Shown here piece by piece: positions 16,753-25,355 of a stretch of 64,000 nt of DNA. This DNA is from Rhodospirillaceae bacterium. Its GTDB lineage: Bacteria; Pseudomonadota; Alphaproteobacteria; GCA-2731375. The notes below the pieces were generated by a model, which saw only the letters and a program-made list of their open reading frames with translations, did no database searches and was not told the origin of the DNA. The position numbers and the translations under genes are program-made. How positions within the stretch are numbered: the first letter of the stretch is position 1; each line of letters opens with the position of its first letter. Location: positions 1-64,000 of the forward strand of contig JABIWH010000050.1 in assembly GCA_018701215.1 (NCBI GenBank), in the 5' to 3' direction.

Positions 16753-16774
16753 TTGATCAGTTTCTTCTGATCAA
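16753..16774 (+). promoter_or_regulatory. 8-bp inverted repeat in the leader of the HNH gene
   Basis: TTGATCAG (16753-16760) and CTGATCAA (16767-16774) form a perfect inverted repeat with a six-base spacer, ending 12 bases before the HNH start codon and beside its AGGAAGG ribosome-binding site. It could be a dyad operator or a leader hairpin. A T7 run lies just before it, but the order (T run then stem) is not that of a terminator. Confidence 0.35.
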
Positions 16775-16786
16775 GGCAGGAAGGAA

Positions 16787-17338
16787 ATGGAGGCCTCACT
16801 CGAACGTTGCCCCGCCCTGGTCCTCAACGCTGATTATCAGCCGTTGAGCTACTACCCCTTGTCAATTTGGTCCTGGCAGGACGTGGTGAAGGCGGTGTTT
16901 CTCGAACGTGTGCAGGTGCTCTCGGCCTATGACCGGGTTGTCCGTTCGCCCGGCTTCGCCATGGAGCTGCCCTCGGTCGTTGCCTTGAAACGCTATATCC
17001 AGCCGGCGAAATACCCTGCGTTCACGCGCTTCAATCTGTTTTTGCGTGATCGTTTCGTCTGCCAGTATTGCGGCGCCACTCATGATCTGACCTTCGACCA
17101 TGTCATCCCGCGCAGCCGGGGCGGACGCACCACCTGGGAAAACGTCGTTGCCGCCTGTGCGCCCTGCAATCTGCGCAAGGGCGGGCGCATGCCACGGGCT
17201 TGCGATATGCATCCGCGTACGGCACCGCATCAGCCCACGGTGCGCCAGCTGCACGACAAGGGCCGGGCCTTTCCGCCTAACTATCTGCACGAATCCTGGA
17301 GCGACTTTCTCTACTGGGATACGGAACTGGAGGCCTAA
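16787..17338 (+). CDS. HNH endonuclease family protein
   Basis: A 183-residue protein. Its N-terminal half carries the ALVLNADYQPLSYYPLSIWS motif usual in the bacterial HNH family that is found as a lone chromosomal gene. The HNH domain (about residues 85-140) has zinc-knuckle CQYC, the catalytic DHVIPRSRGG with His, WENVVAAC with Asn, and CAPCNLRKG closing the metal site. It probably nicks or cuts DNA; its biological role in this subfamily is not established. The start has a strong AAGGAAGG. It is followed 12 bp later by the flavodoxin-like gene. Confidence 0.88.
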   Translation: MEASLERCPALVLNADYQPLSYYPLSIWSWQDVVKAVFLERVQVLSAYDRVVRSPGFAMELPSVVALKRYIQPAKYPAFTRFNLFLRDRFVCQYCGATHDLTFDHVIPRSRGGRTTWENVVAACAPCNLRKGGRMPRACDMHPRTAPHQPTVRQLHDKGRAFPPNYLHESWSDFLYWDTELEA

Positions 17339-17350
17339 GACCGGCCCACG

Positions 17351-17818
17351 ATGACAGTTTTGAAACGCCGGCTGCTCATTATCGTGCACGCGCCCTCTGA
17401 CAATACGCGCCGGCTGTTCGATGCCGTGCTGGCCGGAGCGGGCGAGAGCGGGGAAATCGAAATTGTCGCGCGCAACCCGTTCGAGGCGGGGCCTGAAGAC
17501 GTGCTGGCCGCCAATGGCATCATCCTCGGCACCACGGAAAATCTGGGCTATATGAGCGGCGCCCTGAAGGATTTTTTCGACCGCAGCTATTACCCCTGCC
17601 TGGAAGAGACCCAAGGTACGCCCTATTGCCTGTTCATCCGGGCCGGCCATGACGGCACGGGCACCAGGCGCGGCGTGGAAACTATCGTCACCGGTCTGCG
17701 CTGGCGGGCCGTGCAGGAACCGATCATCATGCGCGGGGAATGGCGCGAAGACTTTGTCGATCAATGCCAAGAGCTAGGCGCCGCCATGGCCGCCGGCCTG
17801 GAAGCGGGGATTTTTTGA
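17351..17818 (+). CDS. Flavodoxin-like / NAD(P)H-dependent FMN reductase-like protein
   Basis: A 155-residue single-domain flavoprotein. The first strand RRLLIIVHAPSDNTRRLFDAV is the flavodoxin phosphate loop (normally T/S-x-T-G-x-T), here with SDNTRR. ANGIILGTTENLGYMSGALK carries the conserved Gly-Thr-x-x aromatic flavin contact, and KDFFDRSYYP plus PYCLFIRAGHDG fit the rest of the fold. The electron partner is unknown. It is in a short plus-strand run with the HNH gene, and its stop abuts the stop of the convergent enoyl-CoA hydratase gene. Confidence 0.8.
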   Translation: MTVLKRRLLIIVHAPSDNTRRLFDAVLAGAGESGEIEIVARNPFEAGPEDVLAANGIILGTTENLGYMSGALKDFFDRSYYPCLEETQGTPYCLFIRAGHDGTGTRRGVETIVTGLRWRAVQEPIIMRGEWREDFVDQCQELGAAMAAGLEAGIF

Positions 17819-18649
17819 CTATTTGCCGCTGAAATTCGGTGCGCGTTTGTCTTTCCAGGCGGCGATGCCTTCCTTGAAGTCCTCGGAAGTATGCGCGTCG
17901 GCCATTTCCGCCAAACAGTTTTCCATCGCCGCGTCAAAGCCCTGGTCCAAACCCTGATAGACCATTTCCTTGACCACCCGGGTGGAGCGCGGAGAAACGC
18001 CCTTGGCGATTTCGCGGGCATATTCCATCACCGCGGCCTGCAATTCGTTGGTCGGATAGACCCGGTCCACCAGGCCCATATCCAGGGCCTCGTCGGCCTC
18101 CACCAACCGCGCGGTGTACATTAGATCAAATGCCTTTGAAGGCGCGATCAGACGCGGCAACAACCAGCCCAGGCCGTATTCGGGCACCAGGCCGCGTTTG
18201 GTAAAGGCCGTGCCGAACTTGGCTGTATCGGCGGCAAAACGGATATCCGCAAACATCGGCAGCACCATGCCCACGCCCACCGCCGGGCCATTAACGGCGG
18301 CGATCACCGGCTTGGGTACCGCCGCGATCCAGGCATACTTGGCGGCGAAGGCCTCCGGCAGATCCAAACCGCCCTCGATGGTGCCGGTAAAGGGCAGCGG
18401 TTCTTCCTCTTCCACCGTCTCGCCGGCGGCCCGGCCCTGCAGACGCGCCGCATCAGCGCCGGCGCAAAAACCCCGCCCCGCCCCAGTCAGAACGATTACC
18501 CGCACATCATCGTCATCGCTGGCTTCCTGCATGGCGGCGCGAATTTCGCCGGCCATGGTCAAGGTCATGGCATTGAGCCGATCCGGCCGGTTCAGGGTGA
18601 CAACCGCGACCGCGTCTTCAACCTGATAAATAACTTCCTGGTACGACAT
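17819..18649 (-). CDS. Enoyl-CoA hydratase/isomerase family protein
   Basis: A 276-residue crotonase-fold protein, last gene of a four-gene beta-oxidation operon. The oxyanion-hole segments GFCAGADAARL and NGPAVGVGMVLPMFADIRFA are present, and GLVPEYGLGWLLPRL carries the second catalytic Glu. The first catalytic Glu of classical hydratases (in GGGxE) is replaced by Gly/Val in PAVGVGM, so it may be an isomerase, a thioesterase-like member or a single-Glu hydratase. It follows the TauD gene by 20 bp on the minus strand. Confidence 0.86.
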   Translation of the reverse strand: MSYQEVIYQVEDAVAVVTLNRPDRLNAMTLTMAGEIRAAMQEASDDDDVRVIVLTGAGRGFCAGADAARLQGRAAGETVEEEEPLPFTGTIEGGLDLPEAFAAKYAWIAAVPKPVIAAVNGPAVGVGMVLPMFADIRFAADTAKFGTAFTKRGLVPEYGLGWLLPRLIAPSKAFDLMYTARLVEADEALDMGLVDRVYPTNELQAAVMEYAREIAKGVSPRSTRVVKEMVYQGLDQGFDAAMENCLAEMADAHTSEDFKEGIAAWKDKRAPNFSGK

Positions 18650-18669
18650 GGCATTCCCTCGATTTATTA

Positions 18670-19515
18670 TTAGGCGCTGGGGCGTTGGCCCTGAATGGTG
18701 ACGCGGTGCATCAGGCGGCGCTGGCCGTGATAATCGTTCAGCGCAAAATGTTGCGTACAGCGGTTGTCCCAGAAGGCCATGGCGCCGGGCTGCCAGCGAA
18801 AGCGGCAGGTAAATTCAGGCCTAGCCGCATGTTGGTATAGGAACTGTAACAGGGGCGCGCTTTCCTCCACGGTCATATCGGCGAAACGGGTGGTAAATCC
18901 GCCGTTGACGTAAAGATGCTTGCGGCCCGAATCCGCATGTGTGCAAACCACCGGATGCTCGACCTCGTTCTCGGCAACCTCGGACAGCCTGAACTGCGCC
19001 GAACGGTTTTCAGTGTTGGCTTTCGAATTGGGACCAAAGGCCCGCGCGCCGCTGTGCACGGCCTTCATGCCATCAAGCAATTCCTTCATGCCCGGCGACA
19101 GGGCGTCGTAGGCGGCATACATGGAGGCAAACATGGTGTCACCGCCCGTTTCGGGCAATTCCCTGGCATAGAGCATGGACCCCATGGCCGGGTCTTCATC
19201 ATAACTGTGATCGGTATGCCAGCCGCCGCCAATATTGGCGGTATCGCCCGGCTCTTTGCGAACCTGGGCGATTTCGGGATAGCCATCCACCTGTTCAAAG
19301 AACTTGTTGACGTCGATACCGCCAAACCGGCGGGCGAACGACAGTTGCTGTTCCGGCGTTAGATCCTGATCCATGAAAAAAACCACGCCGTGTTCGAAGA
19401 AAACCTCGCGCACGCTGGCCATGGTGCTGTTGTCCAGATCAGCACCGAGATCCAGACCACGGATTTCAGCCCCCAACGCGCCGGATACCGGCCTGATATC
19501 AATCCTCCGCGCCAT
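18670..19515 (-). CDS. TauD/TfdA-family Fe(II)/2-oxoglutarate dioxygenase
   Basis: A 281-residue non-haem iron dioxygenase, hydroxylating a small substrate with 2-oxoglutarate and O2. The iron ligands are the WHTDHSY motif (His, Asp) and the distal His in NRCTQHFALNDY, with the 2-oxoglutarate-binding Arg in GQRRLMHRVTI. The order and length fit the TauD/TfdA family, which includes taurine, 2,4-D and alkylsulfate dioxygenases; the substrate here is unknown. ATG 19515 is preceded by GGGGGGAT; the in-frame ATG at 19530 lies upstream of that site. Its place between beta-oxidation genes (24 bp from fadJ, 20 bp from the hydratase) suggests it feeds a side-chain or sulfonated/carboxylic substrate into the pathway. 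Confidence 0.86.
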   Translation of the reverse strand: MARRIDIRPVSGALGAEIRGLDLGADLDNSTMASVREVFFEHGVVFFMDQDLTPEQQLSFARRFGGIDVNKFFEQVDGYPEIAQVRKEPGDTANIGGGWHTDHSYDEDPAMGSMLYARELPETGGDTMFASMYAAYDALSPGMKELLDGMKAVHSGARAFGPNSKANTENRSAQFRLSEVAENEVEHPVVCTHADSGRKHLYVNGGFTTRFADMTVEESAPLLQFLYQHAARPEFTCRFRWQPGAMAFWDNRCTQHFALNDYHGQRRLMHRVTIQGQRPSA

Positions 19516-19539
19516 TCGCCATCCCCCCATTTGTGTTGA

Positions 19540-21669
19540 TTATGCCGCCTTGCCGTAGAACCCTTCGCCCTTGGCCGCCATGTCGCGCAACAGTTTCGGC
19601 GGGCTGAACCGGGCACCATGGGCCTGGGCCAGCCGATCACACTCGGCCACGAAGTCTTCGATGCCGATGGTATCGACCAGGCTGAGCACGCCGCCCCGGA
19701 AGGGTGGGAAACCCCAACCCATGATCGAGCCCACATCGGCGTCCCGCTTTTCGGTGACCACGCCCTCTTCCATGCAGCGGGCGGTTTCGATGGACTGAAT
19801 GTACATCAGGCGCATCTTAACGTCCTCCACACTGGGCTGTTCGGCGGCAGGTGGGCACAGATCGGCCAGGCCCGGCCACAGGCGCTTGTCGCCCTTTTCC
19901 GGATAGTCATAGAAACCCTTGGCGGTCTTGCGCCCCAAGCGCCCCAGATCCTCGACCAATTTCTGGACCAGATCGTCGCCGGGCACGGCGATATAGTCAT
20001 CGCCCATGTCTTCCTGGGTCTGCTTGCCGATCTTGTACATCAGGTCGATGGAGACCTCGTCGGCCATGGCCAGGGGGCCCACGGGCATGCCGGCCATTTT
20101 GCCGGCATTCTCGATCAGCGCCGGCGCCACGCCGTCGGCCAACAGGGCCAGGCCCTCGCGCACGTAGGTGCCGAACACCCGGGAGGTATAAAAGCCACGG
20201 GAGTCATTGACCACGATGGGCGTCTTGCGGATCGCCTTGACGTAGTCGATGGCCACGGCCAGAGCCCCATCGCCGGTTTCCTTGCCCATGATGATTTCGA
20301 CCAGGGGCATGCGGTCCACCGGCGAGAAAAAATGTAACCCGATAAAATTATCAGGCCGCGACGATGCCCCGGCCAAGCCGGTGATCGGCAGGGTCGAGGT
20401 GTTGGAGGCAAAGGTGATGCCATCGCCGGTCACGGCCAAAGTTTTCTGGGTGACGTCGGCCTTGATGGCGCGGTCCTCGAACACTGCTTCGATAACCAAT
20501 TCGCAGCCCGCCAGCTCGGCGAAATCCGTGGTGGCATGAATGCGGGCCAGGGTGGCCTCGCCCTTGTCCTTATCCATGCGCCGGCGGGAAACGCGCTTTT
20601 TGATCAGATCTTCGGCATGGGCCTTGCCTTTGTCAGCGCCGGCCTGCTGCATATCGAGGAGAACCACGTCCAGGCCGGCCATGGCAGTGACATAGGCGAT
20701 GCCCGCGCCCATCATGCCGGCGCCCAGGACACCGACCTTGGTCAGCGTGGCGATCGGAATATCCTTGGGCCGTCCCGCCCCCTTGCCGGCCTCGGTAATG
20801 GCAAAGAACAGCCGGATCATATTCTTGCATTCCGGCGTGGTGGCGGTGGCTATCAGATAACGGATTTCGATGGTCAGGCCGGTATCGATATCAACCTGGC
20901 AGCCTTCAAAGACAGAGGACATGATGTTCCGCTGCGCCGGATAGTTGCCATAGGTGCGTTGGTGCAGCATGGCATTGCCGGCGGCAAAGGCCTGCTGGCC
21001 CATGGGCGATTGCACCGCGCCGCCGGGCATCTTGAAGCTTTTCTTGTCCCATGGCTGGACCTTGGTCTTTTGCCCATCGCCCAGGACCCAGGCCTTGGCC
21101 GCCGCCAGCAGCTCGGACGCTGGCACCATTTCATCAACCATGCCCATGTTCAACGCGGCTTTCGGCGCCAGCTCCTTGCCCTCCAACATCAGGGGCAGGG
21201 CCTGTTGCATGCCGATCATGCGGGGCAGACGCTGGGTACCGCCGCCGCCCGGCAACAGGCCGATCTTGGCCTCGGGCAGGCCGATCTTAATCTTCGGATC
21301 ATCGGCAGCAATACGGTGATGGCAGGCCAGGCAGATCTCGTAGCCGCCGCCCAGGGCATGGCCGTTGATGGCGGCTACGAAGGGCTTGCCGCCCTTTTCC
21401 ATGCGCCGGAAGATGCCGTGCAGGACGCGCATGAACTCTTCCAACATGCTTGCGTCGCCATCGCCCATGACGGAAAGGTCGGCGCCGACCAGGAATTCCT
21501 TGTGGGCCGAGGCAATGATCACGCCCTTGACGTTTTCATCGTCGACGGCTTTTTCCACGGCCGCCGCATAAGCCGTCATGGTCTCCACATTCATGACGTT
21601 CATGGGACGGTTGGAAACATTCCAGGTGATGGTGGCGACGCCGTCGCCATCCACGTTGTAATCCATCAT
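19540..21669 (-). CDS. fadJ: Fused enoyl-CoA hydratase / 3-hydroxyacyl-CoA dehydrogenase
   Basis: A 709-residue bifunctional beta-oxidation enzyme. The N-terminal crotonase domain (about 1-190) has both catalytic Glu, in HALGGGYEICLACHHR and GLPEAKIGLLPGGGGTQRLPR. The NAD domain starts at VGVLGAGMMGAGIAYVTAMA near 310 and contains IGLHFFSPVDRMPLVEII with the catalytic His. Two C-terminal dehydrogenase domains follow (SRGFYTSRVFGTY, KTAKGFYDYPEKG, GWGFPPFRGG). It hydrates trans-2-enoyl-CoA and oxidises the 3-hydroxyacyl-CoA. It follows the thiolase gene by 50 bp, so the pair forms the alpha/beta units of a trifunctional-type complex. Confidence 0.95.
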   Translation of the reverse strand: MMDYNVDGDGVATITWNVSNRPMNVMNVETMTAYAAAVEKAVDDENVKGVIIASAHKEFLVGADLSVMGDGDASMLEEFMRVLHGIFRRMEKGGKPFVAAINGHALGGGYEICLACHHRIAADDPKIKIGLPEAKIGLLPGGGGTQRLPRMIGMQQALPLMLEGKELAPKAALNMGMVDEMVPASELLAAAKAWVLGDGQKTKVQPWDKKSFKMPGGAVQSPMGQQAFAAGNAMLHQRTYGNYPAQRNIMSSVFEGCQVDIDTGLTIEIRYLIATATTPECKNMIRLFFAITEAGKGAGRPKDIPIATLTKVGVLGAGMMGAGIAYVTAMAGLDVVLLDMQQAGADKGKAHAEDLIKKRVSRRRMDKDKGEATLARIHATTDFAELAGCELVIEAVFEDRAIKADVTQKTLAVTGDGITFASNTSTLPITGLAGASSRPDNFIGLHFFSPVDRMPLVEIIMGKETGDGALAVAIDYVKAIRKTPIVVNDSRGFYTSRVFGTYVREGLALLADGVAPALIENAGKMAGMPVGPLAMADEVSIDLMYKIGKQTQEDMGDDYIAVPGDDLVQKLVEDLGRLGRKTAKGFYDYPEKGDKRLWPGLADLCPPAAEQPSVEDVKMRLMYIQSIETARCMEEGVVTEKRDADVGSIMGWGFPPFRGGVLSLVDTIGIEDFVAECDRLAQAHGARFSPPKLLRDMAAKGEGFYGKAA

Positions 21670-21719
21670 CGTCTTTATCCTCGGGTCTGGTCTTTCAGTC
21701 TGGTCTTTGCGTCCGGGCT

Positions 21720-22928
21720 CTACAGGCGCTCAATAATTGTTGCCGTGCCCATGCCGGCGCCGACACACAAGGTGGCCAACGCGGTGCTTTGGCCCGTGCG
21801 CTCCAATTCATCCAGCACCGTGCCCAGGATCATCGCGCCGGTGGCGCCCAGAGGATGCCCCATGGCGATGGCGCCACCGCAGACATTGATCTCGTCATGA
21901 TCAATATCCAGCGCCTGCATGAAACGCAGGACCACGGCGGCGAAGGCCTCGTTCAATTCCCACAGATCGATATCGCCTTTCTCCATGCCGGCCCGCTTGA
22001 GAGCCTTTTCCGCCGCCAATGAAGGCCCGGTCAGCATGATTGTCGGCTCGGAGCCAATGGAGGCGAAACTGCGGATGCGGGCGCGGGGCGTCAGGCCCAG
22101 TTTCTCGCCCATTTCCTTGGTGCCCAGCAACATGGCCGAGGCGCCATCGACGATGCCGGAAGAATTGCCCGCATGATGCACATGCTCGATCTTTTCGATC
22201 TCCGGATAGCGCTGAATGGCCACCGAGTTAAAGCCGAACTGTTCGCCGTGATTGATGAATGCCGGCTCCAACGATGCCAGGGACTGCATGTCGGTCTCGG
22301 GCCGCATATGTTCGTCATGATCCAGAACAGTAGTACCGTTGATATCCACCACGGGCACGACGGCGTCCTTAAAGCGGCCTTCCTCCCAGGAACGCTGGGC
22401 CCGCTTTTGGCTTTCCACCGCATAGCTGTCCACATCATCACGGGAAAAGCCGTACTTGGTGGCGACCAGATCGGCGGAGATGCCTTGGGGGACGAAATAG
22501 CTGCGGAAGGCCACAGCAGGGTCGGTCGGCCAGGCGCCGCCGTCCGAGCCCATGGGCACCCGGCTCATGCTTTCCACGCCGCCGCCGATGGCCATGTCCG
22601 ACTGGCCCGACATGATCTGCCCGGCGGCGATATTGACCGCCTCTAGACCCGAGGCGCAGAAGCGGTTGACCTGGGCACCGGCGGTACTTTCGGCATAATC
22701 GGAATTGATCACCGCGACGCGGGCGATATCAGCACCCTGTTCCCCCACCGGCGCGACGCAGCCCAGCATGACGTCTTCGACATTGGCGGTATCGAGATCA
22801 TTGCGGTCGCGGATGGCCCGCAACGCGGTCGAGGCCAGCTCGATCGGCGTCACCGAATGCAGCGCGCCGGAGGAGCGTCCCTTGCCCCGTGGTGTGCGCA
22901 CGTGATCGAAAATATAGGCATCCGCCAT
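21720..22928 (-). CDS. Acetyl-CoA acyltransferase (thiolase)
   Basis: A 402-residue thiolase completing beta-oxidation by cleaving 3-ketoacyl-CoA. The acylated Cys lies in QVNRFCASGLEAVN, the base His in GGAIAMGHPLGATGA, and the second Cys in LCVGAGMG. The NEAFAAVV loop is also present, and length is standard. AAGGA eight bases upstream supports ATG 22928. It is the first gene of the minus-strand operon thiolase-fadJ-tauD-enoyl-CoA hydratase. Biosynthetic acetoacetyl-CoA thiolase is the alternative, but pairing with a FadJ-type subunit favours fatty-acid degradation. Confidence 0.93.
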   Translation of the reverse strand: MADAYIFDHVRTPRGKGRSSGALHSVTPIELASTALRAIRDRNDLDTANVEDVMLGCVAPVGEQGADIARVAVINSDYAESTAGAQVNRFCASGLEAVNIAAGQIMSGQSDMAIGGGVESMSRVPMGSDGGAWPTDPAVAFRSYFVPQGISADLVATKYGFSRDDVDSYAVESQKRAQRSWEEGRFKDAVVPVVDINGTTVLDHDEHMRPETDMQSLASLEPAFINHGEQFGFNSVAIQRYPEIEKIEHVHHAGNSSGIVDGASAMLLGTKEMGEKLGLTPRARIRSFASIGSEPTIMLTGPSLAAEKALKRAGMEKGDIDLWELNEAFAAVVLRFMQALDIDHDEINVCGGAIAMGHPLGATGAMILGTVLDELERTGQSTALATLCVGAGMGTATIIERL

Positions 22929-22982
22929 GTCGATATTCCTTCCTATCTCGTCAAGTCCAACAGTCTTACCGGGGCGCTTCTG

Positions 22983-23171
22983 TCAGGATGCATCCAAGTC
23001 GTCGAAGCGCTTTTCCATATTATATTGGCTAAGGGCATATACCGCCCAAATCGCGGCTGGAACCCAGCCAATCAGGGTGCATTGCAAAATTAGACAGATA
23101 ATGCCGGCAAACACGCGGCCAATAGTAAAAAACAAAAGCCACGGCAATAACAGTGCGATCAAAAGACGCAT
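22983..23171 (-). CDS. YqaE/Pmp3-family small membrane protein
   Basis: A 62-residue protein with two membrane helices: an N-terminal hydrophobic helix, LLIALLLPWLLFF, and a second part containing LQCTLIGWVPAAIWAVYAL, which matches the GYIPGIIHALYV signature of the Pmp3/YqaE (UPF0057) family. Members affect membrane potential and stress tolerance; the molecular activity is unknown. The start has GGGATGA seven bases upstream. A Rho-independent terminator just upstream (23184-23222) isolates it from the OmpA-type gene. Confidence 0.8.
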   Translation of the reverse strand: MRLLIALLLPWLLFFTIGRVFAGIICLILQCTLIGWVPAAIWAVYALSQYNMEKRFDDLDAS

Positions 23172-23183
23172 GTTACATCATCC

Positions 23184-23222
23184 CAAAAAAATTGGCGCGG
23201 AGCCACCACCGTGGCCCCGCGC
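23184..23222 (-). terminator. Rho-independent terminator after the OmpA-type gene
   Basis: On the minus strand GCGCGGGGCCAC pairs with GTGGCTCCGCGC (12-bp stem with one G-U pair, GGTG loop; plus-strand 23195-23222), followed directly by CAATTTTTTT. It sits about 40 bp after the stop codon of the OmpA-like reading frame and 13 bp before the start codon of the YqaE-like gene. It is the clearest classical terminator in the window. Confidence 0.85.
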
Positions 23223-23261
23223 GCTTTAATACAACAATCGTAACCAGGTTCTAATTTCGAC

Positions 23262-24155
23262 CTATTCGAAAATAATCTCGACCCGCCGGTTACGTTTTTC
23301 ACGGGTGCCATCCTTGGTCGGGACCAACGGCTTGGCCTCGCCATGAGCGGAGGGATGCAAGGCCCAGCGCGGCACATTCATTTTCAACAGGAAGGAGGAA
23401 ACCGCATCCAGCCGGCGGCGCGACAGGGCATCATTATATTTTGAATCACCCGACATATCCGTGTGGCCGGTTACGCTCATGCCCGACGATTTGATCAAGG
23501 CAAATTCCGCCCCCGCCTTGCGCAGCACCCGTTGCGCGGAGGTGCTTAGCTTGGAGCTGTTGAAATCGAAGAAGACGATATAAATGCCGTCCACGTCCAC
23601 CGGTTCCTTGCGCTTGGCCGCCATCATCGGTTTTTTCATGGCTTTCATCGCCATCGGCTTGGGCGCTATGGCCTTTTGCAATTTCGCCAGGGCCTTCATG
23701 AAGGCGGCACGGCAGGCGGCAATATCCTTGGGTTGGAAGTTTTCCTCCTGCTCCTGCATCCAGCAGTCGAACTTAACCTGGGCGTCAGCAGCGTAATTTG
23801 GGAAATTTTCCCGCCCGCCCTGGGCCAAAGCAATCATCAGCTTGCCACGGGCCCGGCGCAGATCATCGATTTTGTCGGCCGGCAATTTACGCGCCTTGAA
23901 ACCTTCCGGTTTCACCTTGGTGTCCTTTTTTGCCCCCGAGGCGGATATGGCGCGTGAGGCGAAGCGATCCGAATCCTCGTAATCGCCTTCCTTGAATTCC
24001 ATTTTCGACAGGCCGATATAACCGCTGCGCAGGTTGAAATTGAACGGCGTCTTGGCGCCCGTCATCATTTCAGCCTTTTCCAGTTATGTACCGACACATG
24101 CAGTCAGCGTCACCGCCGCCACCAAAGTAATTGCTGAAGTCTTAAAAATATTCAC
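23262..24155 (-). pseudogene. OmpA-family lipoprotein gene interrupted by one in-frame stop
   Basis: Read through, the frame gives a lipoprotein of about 297 residues. The signal peptide is NIFKTSAITLVAAVTLTAC with an LTAC lipobox, followed by a helical linker, an Ala/Lys/Met-rich hinge (KAIAPKPMAMKAMKKPM) and a C-terminal OmpA peptidoglycan-binding domain (VFFDFNSSKL, VTGHTDMSGDSKYNDALSRRR, REKRNRRVEIIFE). Codon 24, three residues after the lipobox Cys, is TAA (24084-24086). The reading frame on both sides is the same, so one base change (for example CAA to TAA) explains it. Reinitiation at ATG-ATG (24068/24065) would give a protein without export signal. GTG 24155 is the probable start, six bases after GAGGGG. 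Read-through or a base-call error are alternatives. Confidence 0.75.
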
Positions 24156-24270
24156 GACCATCCCCTCGTTTTTTGTTGGATGTGTTGTCTTGACCGAAAC
24201 AGCCTCGCCGGCCATGGTTTCCGAAAGTAGCAATATTATCAGCCAATATATAGTGCGAATGTGCGCTACG

Positions 24271-25197
24271 TCACTCCAAACCTTCGATAATCGTACCCTC
24301 CGCCAGATTGCGCCAGTCTTCGACCAGGCGGCGGGAAATGGAATCCTCGGGCGGTAGAATGATTTCGTCCGCCGCCAACGCCCGGTCAATGTCGGCGCGC
24401 GTGAACCAGGCGGCTTCGCCGATTTCCTCGCCATCGACCTTGATCGCGGAAGAGGTGGCCCGGGCCCAGAATCCCATCATCAACGAGGATGGAAACGGCC
24501 AGGGTTGCGAGGCACGGTACATCACCGCGCCGGTTAGAACACCGACCTCCTCGACCACTTCCCGGCGCACGGCGTCTTCCAGGGTTTCGCCTGGTTCGAC
24601 AAAGCCTGCGACGGTCGAGAAGCGCGGAATATCGATGGTGGCCCGGCGCGCCAGCAAACAACGCTCGCCATCAATGACCAGAGTGATGACGGCGGGGTCG
24701 GTACGGGGAAAATGCAGCCGCCCGCAGCCCTTGTCCAGACAGCGCCGGGCATGGCCGGCGCGCTCTATCTTGGTTGGACCGCCGCAGCGGCCACAGAACT
24801 GGTGATCCACATGCCAGACCGACATGCCCCGCCCAAACGCCAGCATGGCGGCCATCCGGTCCGATAGGTTCATGGCCACATCCCGCAGATCATGAGCCGC
24901 ACCCGCAATGGCCGTGGCCAGGCCGTCCTCGGACAGGGTAGATACATCGATGGTGAAATGCGCCGTATCATCGATTACGCCCAACAATACCGAGTGTTCC
25001 AGTCCGGCCAACCGTCCCGCCGCCGCCGGCGCCAGGGCCACGGGGACGCGCTGTTCCTGAAACAGAAACCGATGTCGCCAGATCGGATAAACCCTAGAGC
25101 TGTCATGCGCCAGACGCGCGGCCAGCCATTCCGGATCCTCGCGGCATTCCGCCGCACGGTCAAAATCGCCATCCGCATAGCGCATACTATTGGTCAT
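24271..25197 (-). CDS. nudC: NADH pyrophosphatase / NAD-capped RNA hydrolase
   Basis: A 308-residue Nudix hydrolase. The N-terminal domain is followed by a zinc ribbon (CGRCGG...CLDKGCGR). The Nudix box GFVEPGETLEDAVRREVVEE-VG fits Gx5Ex7REUxEExGU, and SQPWPFPSSLMMGF is the array that marks the NADH/NAD-capped RNA subfamily. It cleaves NADH and removes NAD caps from RNA 5' ends. The chosen start is ATG 25197; an in-frame ATG at 25185 is possible, and longer readings from 25245 or 25335 lack a ribosome-binding site. It is divergent from the nitronate monooxygenase gene. Confidence 0.92.
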   Translation of the reverse strand: MTNSMRYADGDFDRAAECREDPEWLAARLAHDSSRVYPIWRHRFLFQEQRVPVALAPAAAGRLAGLEHSVLLGVIDDTAHFTIDVSTLSEDGLATAIAGAAHDLRDVAMNLSDRMAAMLAFGRGMSVWHVDHQFCGRCGGPTKIERAGHARRCLDKGCGRLHFPRTDPAVITLVIDGERCLLARRATIDIPRFSTVAGFVEPGETLEDAVRREVVEEVGVLTGAVMYRASQPWPFPSSLMMGFWARATSSAIKVDGEEIGEAAWFTRADIDRALAADEIILPPEDSISRRLVEDWRNLAEGTIIEGLE

Positions 25198-25355
25198 ATT
25201 GGATTTTTCCCTGCTTCTTGAGATGCCGCGCTGTTCTTCTAGCATGGCGGACCGCCGCCACGGCAGGGAAAAACTTCCAAAGCCAATCACATTCAGCCTA
25301 TATAGGCGGAAAGCAGTCCATCGCCATCGCAGCAACAGAATCGTGAGTGTGTGTC

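Noticed and set aside
20536..21900. 454-codon plus-strand open frame
   Set aside because: Antisense to fadJ and thiolase; His/Gly-rich composition typical of a shadow frame.
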